A stretch of DNA of 64,000 nucleotides from Vanilla planifolia. Taxonomy: Eukaryota; Streptophyta; Magnoliopsida; Asparagales; Orchidaceae. Where the stretch lies: positions 1,056,002 through 1,120,001 of the forward strand of contig JAIUJO010000160.1 in NCBI GenBank assembly GCA_023846275.1, written 5' to 3'. Under the pieces are notes generated by a model. That model did no database searches, was not told where the DNA came from, and saw only the letters and a program-made list of their open reading frames with translations. The position numbers and the translations under genes were made by a program. This document shows, piece by piece, positions 11,266 through 23,146 of the stretch; the stretch's first letter is position 1; each line of letters opens with the position of its first letter.

Positions 11266-12105
11266 TCAATATATCGGTTAGCCAAATGGATTTGATTTCT
11301 CTCTTGTGCCCATGGGAGGTCATGACCCAAGCCAATGCACATATGTGTATGAGTCCAACATGTCTCAATCCAAGAACTTGCCACTTCATGAATTCAATTG
11401 ACCTCCAAGAATTATTTTGCAATTGATTTAACTCAAGCCACTAAGGGACTAAACAAACTTAATGCCTAAACTGACTAGGTTTACTCACCTTCCTTACTTG
11501 GGGCTCCTCAGAAACTTTTCCCAACACTTTGGGACATTTTGCTAAGACTTCAGGCCACCTAATGTGAGCTATGGGCTAGGCCATGAATTAATTTCTTAAG
11601 CTGATTCTTTTGTTTTTTTTCTAAAACCATCTTTTATTTATTAATATTTTTTATTATTTTTTGAGTATTTTTATGGTCATTAAAATAATTATATGTTTTT
11701 TAACTGCTCAAATAATATTGAGTAATAAATTTATAACAATGCATGTGGATGAAAGATGTTATACAACCTAAATGTGCCACATGTAAACAAGTGATAGGAT
11801 AAACTAAGAGACCAATAGATATTTCTAAGACTCACTCCTAGAAGTTAGCTACTCCACCGAAAGTTTGATTAATGTCTGCTTGATATGCCAATTAAGCCAT
11901 AGCTAGGGCATAACCACGAACACTACTTTATGTTGCTCCACTGGTATATTACTCCAAGAGACATCTGCTCTAAGCTCTCTAATTTATTCATCTCAAAAGA
12001 GCTTGAGATGCATGACATCAAACATACCTAAGTAATGTTTTAGAGAAACTAACATAATGGCTTTGTTGTCATTAAATAAGTGGTTCCATGACTAAGGGTA
12101 CAACA
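11266..12105 (-). mobile_element. Candidate 3' LTR of a Ty1/copia SIRE-like relic (left edge unknown)
   Basis: Read on the minus strand, a purine tract (TTAAAAAGGGGAGAT) ends at 12,106 and is followed at 12,105 by TGTTG, a canonical LTR 5' start. The upstream minus-strand context, TTTTGTCATTAG-TTTGTAAT-ATTAAAAAGGGGAGATTGTTG, closely resembles the end of the internal region of plant SIRE/Maximus copia elements, where GTCATCA-AAAAGGGGGAGATTGTTG is characteristic. The LTR would run toward lower coordinates through a stretch (about 11,270-12,000) with less extreme base composition. I could not find its far end, so the left limit is only the compositional change. Confidence 0.4.
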
Positions 12106-12120
12106 ATCTCCCCTTTTTAA
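12106..12120 (-). other. Polypurine tract (second-strand primer site) of copia-like relic
   Basis: On the minus strand this reads as an A/G run ending GGGGAGAT, immediately before TGTTG. In plant SIRE/Maximus elements an almost identical purine tract primes plus-strand DNA synthesis at the 3' LTR edge. Support comes from the motif and its context, not from a matched LTR pair. Confidence 0.45.
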
Positions 12121-14470
12121 TGATTACAAAGCTAATGACAAAAAAGTGAGATTAAAACATATAAATCGTGAAAGCAAGCATATGCTCTCCCTACATTCTT
12201 GTTGCACCTAAAAAAATGAAATTCATATAATTATTCCACGATCTTGGGATGCAATTAATGTTTTTAATATGACACATTTCTCTCCCTTATTTTGTCATGC
12301 AATAAAGCATAAATAAAAAACAAAAGATACAAAAAAAAGAACCAGCACAATAATAATTTTTGTGCATAATTTTGCTTTAAAGACATAAGGGTAGAAGTGA
12401 TAACATAATCTTCATTGAAAAATATAAAAAACAAAAATTATTTATTAATTTTTATACACAAACAATTGCTAATTATCAAAGAAATATAAAACATATTAGA
12501 AATCCTACACAAATATAACAATACTAATTAATGGTCATGCATTCTATCCATGTTTAGCTTGACAACATTGATGATTTTGAATTCTATTGCTCTCTTTTTT
12601 TATAATTTTTATAATCCCTTTGACAACTCTAATAAAATAAAGCCATAAGATTTAATAATTATAAGGGCAACTCCATTTAAGTTCAAAAATGTAAAATGCT
12701 ATGTAGTAGAACCAAGGATATGATTCTATAAATTCTAAGTACTACACATAATTCCTAATTAATAAATTATATGTTATCAATTCTAGCAATAAAGACAAAT
12801 AATTCTCTTATAAAAATTATTTGTGACACTGACACAATGATATGTACTAACAACTCTAAATATCTATCAAAACATCAAAACAACATTCTAGTCTATATCG
12901 ATAGAAATTATTTCTTTAATTAAAAGTATTGAATGTTTTAACAAAAGAAAGACCAAGGGTTCAATTAATTGATATTTTTGTTAACACCCCTTAAAATCTA
13001 GCTTAAGCACTCCTAATTTTCAAAACTAGATTCTCATCCCTTTGTGTTCATACAAAAAGGTTAATCATACCAAAGAACAACATTTAATCATGCCAAAGAA
13101 CAACATGAGCTTGTCAAGTGTTTGAATAATTAATAATTTGGTAAAAAGAATCAAATATGGTCATAAGCAAACATGTATTTAAAAATTGATTTATAAGAAG
13201 GAATAAAAAATAACATTTTCTCAAAGTTGTTATTTTTTTTATAAAGCTCTAGGTTTTGCTCACCATTAATTGCTTCCTCCATTTCTAGCAAATCATTTAA
13301 GGGCTTGAAATGTAAGGACATTTATATCACACTAAGTTCCAACATAAATTCTTTCAAGTTTTATGTCTAGAATTCATAACTTAAATTAGTACAAAAAGCA
13401 TGTTCACTTTCCTCACATGTGACCATTATTTCAATAATGTTCACATGTCTTTTATGACACAAAATTAGATTCATATTACTTTTATCAACAACTAAACAAT
13501 CAAAGCACAAGGCCAACATTATCATGTTATTCATGGAAGAAAATAAAAATTATCATAGTTTTGAAACTATTATCTTCTTAAATTCCTTCTATGTAAGCAA
13601 ACATTTGTTATTTAAGCTACATATTGAAATATGAACTATCCAATTTTCATTCGTAGATCATAAATATATCTAGCTTAGCTACTACGAAAATTAATTCATT
13701 AATGTTAAAAATAAGGACCACTCACATTTTACAAGTTAGTGATGTGCAAACTCACAAGGTAAGGCTAGTCTTCGTAGGACTTAATTATGGAGACACACCA
13801 ATATAGCTACTTAAGCTTTAAATTTTTGGAACCCAAAACATGATGGGTTCAATTTTGGTAATGTTTTTTGTGTGACATTAACAAATGTATTTTTTAAACA
13901 TGTCCTCTTAGGAAACAATTGAAATTTATCCCACTTTTAATAGTTGAATTTCCAAATTAGACAATCACAAAAAAAAAATGTTCATACCTACCATAATAAT
14001 TGCGTGCAACTTGGGATTTTGCATCAAAATGAAAATTATGAAAAATAGCTTTATTTATTACTGCATAGTTATATGACGTAGCATGTTTAGATATATGTGT
14101 AATATAACAACATCAGTTACCATCGACATTTATATGTGAAAATTTTATTAAATATTTTTAACTAAAATGAGATGTAACATAAAAATTTACATTCACAATA
14201 GTATTGTCTCAATTCATGAGTAAATGATGGAGCATGTAAACATGTATATGAATGAGGATAACAATAGAAGGAGGCACACATGAAGGTACAGTAGAGAACT
14301 TTTCTTTCAAATAATTTAGCTCTTTTTCTATCAAGATAATATGGTTTTACTTTTTCTTTCAAAAAAATTTTTCTTTCCTTAAGGAATCAATACAAAAATT
14401 TCCCAAGGCTAAAGATGTTCCACATTCATCAAATTTATTTTCAAAACATGTATAATTGCTAGACTTTGTA
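12121..14470. other. Unassigned AT-rich DNA, possibly internal part of the copia-like relic
   Basis: If the SIRE-like edge at 12,105 is real, this is where its internal region would lie, read on the minus strand. The first 200 bp resemble the untranslated part near the 3' end of such elements. No pol motif was seen, so the body is either missing or too decayed. A 22-23 bp unit is tandemly doubled at 13,061-13,105. A 66-codon minus-strand frame at 14,162-14,362 has no recognised motif. Confidence 0.35.
13061..13105 (+). repeat. Two-copy 23-bp tandem repeat
   Basis: TTAATCATACCAAAGAACAA at 13,061 is repeated with one change (TTAATCATGCCAAAGAACAA) at 13,084. It looks like a small slippage duplication. 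Confidence 0.9.
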
Positions 14471-17400
14471 GCTATTAATTTTTATGGATATTTAGAATTT
14501 ACATGATATTTTTATTTGTACTTGATTTGATAAGTATGGAAGTTATACTCCAAATTTGTAGTATCTTGTAATAGATCATTCTCACGTAATTTATCTCTTT
14601 TCTTTAAAATTTTTAGTTTGATTTGATTTAATTAACTTCTCGCACTAAATGTCAACTTATGTGACTATTACAAAAATTGATTTTGTTGTAATACATTATC
14701 TCAATTAACATAATATCTTCTTCAATATATATTTAATTAATATTAAAAAATATTTTATTAATGTTTATTTTTCAATTCTTTCATAATTTAGAGTATTTCC
14801 AAGATTGGTAAGATCAAGTTAAAAAAATTGTTGTTGGACTCCTCTCAGCTTCACCATCTAACTAGATATAAATATTTTTTTTGTTAGTTTTTTTTATATT
14901 GGTTTGATTAATGAAACAGTCCATTTGATAGCTAATTTGATGACCAAAAGAGTTATACTCAATCTCGTTAGTATCTTGTAATAGATCTTTCCTATACATT
15001 TTATCTTGTTTCTTAAATATTTTTTATTTTATTTCGTTATATTATCATGAAACTCCAATTCTCCTTCGATGTGACCTATAAGTCACATTGATTTAGTTGT
15101 ACTATATTCCTTCAATTTATATTATTTTAACATTTTATGATATATTTTTTTAATATTAAAATTGTAATTTATTTTTTTTTATACTTATTTACATTTGTTC
15201 TTTAGACTACCTCCAAACTACGCCTTATGGAGTTCAAATAAAGCTCATTCATCTGCTCTCGACGAACTCTATGTAGTTAAATAATTTTTTGTTATAAATA
15301 TTGTATTTTGTTAGTTTTGTGTGCCTTTAGTGAGACAACTCTATTCTAATTTTATTTTAAAATCTAGGACTTTACAATCAAAGTCCTTAGTGTGTTGTAA
15401 TAAAGCATTCATAAAATTTTCTCCAAATATTTTTGCTCTGACTTGGTTGTATTACTACGTAACTCTTAATCTTGTCTCGTGTACCCTTTAAAATAACTTC
15501 ATTTCCTATGCCATATTACTTTAATTTATCTCATTTGAATCTTAACATATATTTACTTATAATGAAAATAGTAATATATTGTTATCGATTTTTATTTAGT
15601 TTAGTTCTTTTTTCGTTATTCAAAACCAAGCTTAATAATAATGAAACATATGTTGTTGAATTCGTTATGATGTGTTCAATACAAATTTTGTGGGACTTAT
15701 CTTAACAAGCTCTATCTAATTAAAATTTTACTTTTTTAATGTTAAATAGTTTTTTCTAAATGAAATATTTTGATTCACACATGATTTGCAATTGGAAATA
15801 ATATGCTTGATCTCCATAACATCATGGAAGACAACTTTTGCATAATATTTATCTCATTTCTTCAAATTTCTTCTTTGATTTGGTTACACAAAAATTTAAC
15901 TCCAAATCTCATGTCCTTTTTCCTTCAAATAGATTTGAATTGGTTATTTTGCATTTCTTAAATTTATCTCATTCCAGTTTTACAATATATTTATTTATAC
16001 AAAAGTAATAATTTATTTATTTTTATACATATTTAAATTAGGAATTCATAATAATTCCAAATGTGGCCTAATCGAGGAAAAAATAGATGTCATTCGGCTC
16101 CTCTTGATGATTATTATCATGTTAAATAATCCTTTCTCTTCTTCTAAATATTTTTTTTTCATATGCTTTCTTTTTATTTAATTAAAACTTGATTTAATTA
16201 TTGAGTATATACTCTCATTCTGTTTAGTCTCATGGATTACAGTTTTTCATAAATTTTATCTCATTTCATTTATTTTTTCACTACAAGTTGGTTAAATCTT
16301 TTTATAACTCTAAACCTCTATGCATTTAGTTATATTAGATTTCTTGAAGTGTCCTCATTTCATATTAATTATTTGTTTATTTAAGACTAAAATAAAAATT
16401 TATTATAATTTATATTTATTTAATTTGGTAATTCATAACTTTTAAAAGAGCTATGATCAAGACAAAAGAAACATCATCACATTTTTTTGAATAAGCTATA
16501 TCTAATTAATAATTTATATTTATAATTTTAGATATTTTAATTCATAAAAATTTTACATGATTATAATGCATTTTGATTCATTCCTATTTTTTGATCAAGT
16601 ATGTTATACAATATCTCCTTAGAACAACTAAGTGAAGCATTCACTCATTATTTATCTTATTCCTTTGCTTACTTTATAATGATTTGGCTATATTGTTTTG
16701 TAACTATAAATCTAATTTTGCTTGACGTTTACATTATGTTAATTTGATAATCTGATATTACTAATATTTATTTTATTTTTTGCAAATATTACATCAATTA
16801 ATTTTAATATAATAATTTAATGTTATTTCTACTTAGTTAATTCTCTAACTCATAAAAATTCTATATATGCCATGATTGAGACAAAAGAAACGTCTTTGAA
16901 CTCGTCTCAACTTGCTCTATTTAATCAATTATTTTTATAATTTTTTGAAATGTTACATTTTCCAATATTTAATCAATAAGACAAAGCAAATGTTATTGTG
17001 CATATCTTAATGTGTTCTATTATATTAAACATTAATTTTTATATTTCGAAATAGTTCATTTGTGAAAATTTTTTCATGTTTTATGAGGCATTTGGATTTG
17101 TGAAATATTTGATGGTCTAGGATGCAACACATCTCGAAGATTTATTGCAATTCAACTGTCTTATAGAATCCATATCATCTATTCACATTCCTATCCTTAA
17201 TTTTCTTTTATTACTTTGAAACTATAATTATTCTTTTATGTGACCTTTACATTGTGTTTCTTTTATTATATGATTTTTTTAATTTATGTAATTTTAACTT
17301 TGATAATTGTTAATGTAATTTTAAATTAATATTGTTTTATGATTAATATTAAAATATTTTAGTAATTTGTAGTAAGTCCTTAAGAGGTCAAATAGAGATG

Positions 17401-17760
17401 AGGCAAAAGTCATTAAAGTAATCTTAATAAGCTCTAAAGAAAATATTCATATTTAAGTTTTTAAATATTTTTTCTTCTACAAGTAAATTACTTAATACCT
17501 CAGAATTCAACTTTCTTGTACAACTTATTTTATTTTTTAATTTTTTTATTTATCTATATTATAGTTCATTAATTTATTTCATTTTATACTTAATATTTAT
17601 TTATTTCATATTTAAATGACAATTGTTATTATTTAAGCAAATTTACATTAGGAAGTCATATTAGTTAAAAATGTTGTTCGGTTGCATTTTAATAAACATT
17701 GTTGGACTATTTTCGTTGAGCTCTTTCCAATTAGAAACTCATTTTTATATCCTTTAACGA
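14470..17760 (+). repeat. Satellite block A (plus orientation, about 8 units)
   Basis: This is a tandem array of a diverged unit of about 0.4 kb. Plus orientation is defined here as the strand reading CTAATTTGATGATCAAGGATG. Recurring landmarks, in order, are GAGCTCTATCTAATTAAATA, ATATTTTATTTT, GCATGCTTTATGAGGCATTT, the GATGATCAAGGATGTTACAC core, CTCCTTAGTATCTTG, TTTATCTCATTTCTTCAAAT, CTTTGATTTGGTTATATTAC, CTCTCATGTGACCTTTACAT, a second TTTGATTTGGTTATATTAC, AATTTATCTCATTTTAGC, ATATATTTACTTAATATTAA, a TTTATTATTATTTATGC run, and CCAAATGAGGTCTGATCGAG. Units are heavily diverged. The start is diffuse; the first readable landmarks lie at about 14,500. The array ends within a unit at about 17,758, where orientation reverses. 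Confidence 0.85.
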
Positions 17761-18739
17761 AGTCAAAGTGAAAAGTTTTGAACAAACACAATAATCTATA
17801 CTACAATATTACTTTTTAAGATGTTTAGGAGAATGAGTCTAAAAACCACAAACGATAAATCAAGTTTAAATAAAAATATTGTTGTTGTAGTATCAACACC
17901 CTACAAAATAAAATATTTTAAAAAAATAAAAGTTAATATTTAATATGATAAAGCTCACTAAGATTCTTGCAATTATAATTGCTTTGTCTATATCGAGCCT
18001 TGTGTGGAATTATCTTGAATTACAAAAATAAATTAACATAAATAACATGAAAATATTTTTTTAACATTTTAAAATAGTATAGTTAATTCATAATAAGATA
18101 AATTAATGAAATGTAAAAAACTAAATCATAACAAAATAATTGTCACACAAGAAGAGAATTATACATTTATAATAATAAAAATGACTTTAAGCAAAATAAT
18201 TGAAGAAATGACATAAATTCTATATTAATTTTACATTTCAACACTAAGAAGATTACCTAACACCATGGATCAAACACAAGTTGAAATCTCTTAAAGCATG
18301 AAAAACCTTGGAAAATAAAATATTTAAAAAACATAAAAATAAGTACTTAATTTGATAGAGTTCATCGAGGTGAGTCCAATGAGGTTTGTTTCATACCGAT
18401 CACACCTTGAAAAACATGGAGTAATAAAATTAAATATGCATAAATATGTATAAATATGTATATATTTATATTTTAATAACGCATATATTAAAGCTAAAAT
18501 CACCAAATTAAATTAATGTAAAGGCTAAACAATAGAGAATAGGAGTTTAAAAGTAATATAACAAAATTAAAGGAAACAATTTTGATGAAAGAGATAAATC
18601 ACACAATAAAGTTCAATTCATAGATTGTGAGGAGATTGAGTACAACATGTCAATCATCAAATAATGTATGAATCAAAATTTCTAGTAAAGCAAGATAGGA
18701 AAACAAAAAAATAAAAAACACAAAAATTATTATTAGTGA

Positions 18740-19001
18740 GGTAGAACTCATCAACTCATAGTCATTTTTTATCTTAATTAGACCTCATTTGGAATTACAT
18801 TAAGTTACAAAAGAAAGTATGCATAAATATTGACAAATTATTATTTGAATTTAACTTAATTATATATTAAAGTTAAAATGAGGAATATTGAGGTAATGCA
18901 ATATACTCAGCCTTTAAATTTTGTTTGATTCAAATGTCTTCTCAAGCATGTGAGGGCCAAAAGAAAGTAAATTATTCAAAAATAATAAAATTTTTTTTTG
19001 A
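18740..19001 (-). repeat. Internally deleted satellite unit (about 260 bp)
   Basis: The unit runs from the AACTCATC anchor through the AT-rich part to TTGAGGTAATGCAATATA. It then jumps to TTTGATTCAAATGTCTT, which normally lies after the GATCATCAAAT core. About 150 bp covering both copies of the internal sub-repeat and the core is missing. Confidence 0.6.
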
Positions 19002-21409
19002 TAGATGCAACTTGTTTAGAGGAGCCCAATGAATTTTCTCATCTTAATTAGTGCTCTTTTAGAATAACAATATCTTACAAGAGTAAATCACAATAAACAA
19101 AAATAAATTATTACTTTAACATTAATCAAACATATAATAAGGTTAAAATAAGATAAACTGATAAAATTTAAAATTCTAAATTAAATTCAAAGTAAAGGTC
19201 ATAGGTGAAGGGAGTAATAATTTGATAATAATATAACAAAATAAAAGAAAACATTTTGAAGAAATGAAATAAATTGTATAGAAAAGTATACTCAAATATA
19301 GTAAGAAGATTAAGAGTAAGATCGCTATTCTCCAAATCAAACATGAATAAAAATATCAAGTAAAGCATGCTAGATGCTACGAAAATTAAATATTATAAAA
19401 TATCAAAATGAATTTTTAATTAGGGAGACCTCATCAAGGTTACCCAATGATTTTTTAAATCTTAATCAGACCTTGCATAGAATTACAATTAAAACAAAAT
19501 TAAATAATCATAAAAATATAATTTTTTAAAATTAAGTGAACATATGTTAAAATTAGAAGGATATAAATTTATGGAATATAATAACCATATAAGGGTAATA
19601 TAATAATCACACATGAGGAGACTTAGAGTTACATTATAATACAAGAAAGACAAAGTCAAACATTTGATTTAATGAGATAACATTTAGAAGAATTTTTTGT
19701 TCCAAAATACTGAGGAGATAATTTAGGATATTCTAGATCATCAATTGTATCATGAACATAAATGACACTTAAGACTTGCTAAAATTTTAAAAAAAATATA
19801 ATTAAAATATTAAAAAGGTTATTTAAATTACAAAGTTTGTTAATGCAATTCTAAAAATATTTGCTTCATCTCCATTAGCCCTCATTTAGATTTATAGAAA
19901 ATTACCAAATCAAATATGGAAAAATAAAATAAATTATTATTTCTTTATGAAGCTAATATTTATTAAAGAAAGAATTTAAAAAATTGAAACATGTAATATG
20001 ATAAAATCAAAGTGATGTAAATGTCAAATAAGATGGGAATTATAGTTGCATTGTAATATGACAAAATAAAGAAAAAATTTATTAGAAATGAGAAATATTA
20101 TATAAAAAGTTTCATTCCATCATGTGCAACATCCTTAATCATTAAATGTTGTATGAATCAAAATGCCTCATAAAACAAATGAAAATCTTAAATTATAAAA
20201 TATTTAAAACTATGAAAAATTAATTTGCTATTGGATAGAGTTTGTTAGGATAAGTCCATAGTCAGACCTTGCTTGGAATTATAACATATTACCAAATTAA
20301 ATAAGGATAATATCAATAAATTACAACTTAATATTAAGAAAAATATATCAATTAAACCTTAAATAAACTAAATTTAAACAATGGGATAAAATTAAGTAAT
20401 AAGGACAAAAATTTCACATGAGAGGTGAATTAGAGATTCATAGCAATATAACCTACTGAAAGAGAAACTTTTTAAGAAACGTCAAAAACTTAATAGAAAT
20501 ATCAAAATCAAATATACTAAGGCAATTACAGGCAAGACATTTGATCGTTAAACAAGGTAAAAAATGAAATATGTTTTCAAAAATTTTAAAACTCTAGAAA
20601 AAAAATATTTCAATCTACAAAAATGAATATTCAATTAGAGTGCACATTAAGATGAGTCTAGTGACATTTCTCTCATCCCAGATGGTGCTGATTTAGAAAA
20701 ATAATTACTTAAAGAAAATAAATATGCATAGATAATAATAAATATTTTTTTAATGTTAGGTAAATATATATTATAACTAAAATATCATAATGTGAAACTA
20801 TGTAATATAACCAAATGAAAGTAATGCAAAGTCCATATATGAGGAGATTTAGAGTTAATAAGGCAAGAAATTAAAACAAATTTGAAGAAATGATAGAAAA
20901 GGTAAGTCGAATTCACATGCCAAGGTATTAAGGAGTTTGAATGTTACATCTTCAACAATGAAATCATATATGAATAAAAATGATTTGTAAAGCATTCAAA
21001 AAACAAAGAAAATATAGCATTCAAAAACATAAAAATAAATATTTAATATTACAGATCTCCTTGAGTTAAGTCCAACAAAATTTATTGGTACTTTAGAGAA
21101 TTTAATTTTCAATTATTAAGAAAAATTAAAAAAATAATCTTAAATAACAAAAATAATTATTTTTTAATTTTAAGAAAATATATGTTTAAGCTGGAATGAG
21201 TTAAATAAAGTAATATATTATAACAAAACATATGAGGAAGGAATTAGAATTTCACAAAGAAAACAAATAAAAGTAATAAAATTTGATGAAAAGACATAAA
21301 TAGCATCCTTACCCATCAAATTAACTGTTAATCAAAATATCATAAAAAACATACGAAAATTGTAGAAAATAAAAACTTTAAGCTTATAAAAATGAACATT
21401 TATGTAGAT

Positions 21410-21604
21410 GGAGCTTGTCAAAAAATGCAAAACATGACAAAAAATTAAAAAATTATATGAGAAAGTAGCATTCTAATATACTAACGACATCAAGTGTGAC
21501 ATCCTTGACTATTAAATGAGGTAGAAATAAAAATTTCCCATAAGGCATATAAAACCTTAGAAAAGAAAAAATTTAGAAAATATGAGATTTAATTTTAATA
21601 ATAT
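21410..21604 (-). repeat. Truncated satellite unit (about 195 bp)
   Basis: After GATGGAGCTTGTC the sequence passes almost at once to TATGAGAAAGTAGCATTCTA and the TGACATCCTTGACTATTAAA core. The first half of the unit (AT-rich run, AGCTAAAATGAGATAA and the first sub-repeat) is absent. Confidence 0.6.
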
Positions 21605-23122
21605 AGAGCTCGTCGAGCAAAGTATCATGATGTATGTTTCATTTAAATAAGACCACTTTTTAAAATACTAGTCATTGAAAACGTAAATCAATAAAAATTA
21701 ATAATAAGTTACAATTCTAATATTCAGCAAACACATATGAAGCTTAAAAAAATTTAAGCAATGCAAAATAAAAAAGGGTCAAAAAATTCATTGAAAAGGC
21801 AAATTAAAGGTTCATAATTGTATAACAAAATGATAGAGAAACATTTTAAGAAATAATAAAAATTTTATGGGAATGTTTCATTCAAATATCCTAAGGTGTT
21901 CAGGTACAACATCCTTGATCATCTAATAAGGTATGAATTGAAATATCTCCTAAAACATTTTTGAACTATAAATAGAAATGTTTAAAAATATAAAAAATGA
22001 ATATTTAATATTGGCAAAGCACATGAGAAATGTATAATGACATTCCACTAATTTAAATTATACCACATTTGGAATAACTATGACTTAAAAAAATAAATAT
22101 CCAAAAAATAATAATAAATTATTATTTAAGATTAAGCTAATATATATTATGGTTTGAATGACATAAATTGAAACTATGTAATTTAAACAAATTGTAGCAT
22201 TGTGAAGGCAACTATGAAAGAGTTATGAAGTTAATAAGTAAAATAATAATTCAAAGAAAAAAAATTTAAAGAAAATATTTAAATTAAATTAAAAGATGCA
22301 TTAAAAATAACCAACAGATCAAGAGTTGCATCCTCAACATAAAATAAAAATGATTGAATAAGATTTACAAAGCAATTCCATAGCTAAGAAAATATAATAC
22401 TTAAAAATATTAAAAAAATATTTAAAATGATAAAGCTCCATGAGTTATCTCCAATAACATTTGCTTCATCTCTTGTGTATTTTTTTGCATTACAAAGAAT
22501 AACTTATGAAACAAATCCTAAATAATAAAAAAGTATAATTTTAATTTTAAGAAAATTTGTGAAAGCTAAAATAAGACAAATTAAATAAATATAATATAAC
22601 TTCATATATGATAAGAAAATTATAGTTTCATAAAAAAGTGAAGGAAACAAAATTTGATGAAATGAGATGAATTGTATGCAAAAGTAAAGTTCACCGAAAT
22701 TAAGGAGATCGAATGAGACATTCCCGATTAACAAGTCAACTATTAACAAGAAAATATCATGCAAAGTACAAAAATCATATAAAACAAAAAAATTAGAAAA
22801 ATAAAATTGAATATTTAATTAGGTGAATCATGTTATGATGTGTAAAGTAATCTTTATTTTTTCTCAATTGGACCACATTTGGAATTATTTTGAATTACTA
22901 AAGTAAACAAGCATAAAGAGTAATAAATATTCAATTTAATATTATCTAAAAAATAATAGCATTAAAATATGGTAAATTGATACAATTCAATTTGCCTAAA
23001 TAAAAGTGATGTAAATATCAAATGAGAGAAGAATAATAATATAACCAAATAAAAAATATAGAAATTAGAAAAATTAAGCTGGAAAGCTACATTTTGGCAT
23101 GCTGAGGTGATCAATTATAACG

Positions 23123-23146
23123 TCACTATTCATCGATGAATAGTGA
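23123..23146. repeat. Perfect 24-bp palindrome at a broken satellite unit
   Basis: The half-site TCACTATTCATC is followed directly by its exact reverse complement, with no spacer. It replaces the normal GATCATCAAATTAGGTATGA core of a unit. The sequence after it (TTAAAATATTAATTTTAGCT) belongs to another part of the monomer, so the palindrome marks a rearrangement point. Confidence 0.9.

Noticed and set aside
11166..11426. Three overlapping short open frames on both strands
   Set aside because: Overlap on both strands with none showing a motif, in a region that may be a decayed LTR. They merely reflect a stop-poor patch.
22504..22764. 86-codon minus-strand open frame, Phe/Ile/Leu/Tyr-rich, apparently membrane-like
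   Set aside because: It lies wholly inside satellite block B. Similar frames recur in other units (19,168-19,368, 26,437-26,658, 30,100-30,393) because the AT-rich unit encodes such strings by chance.
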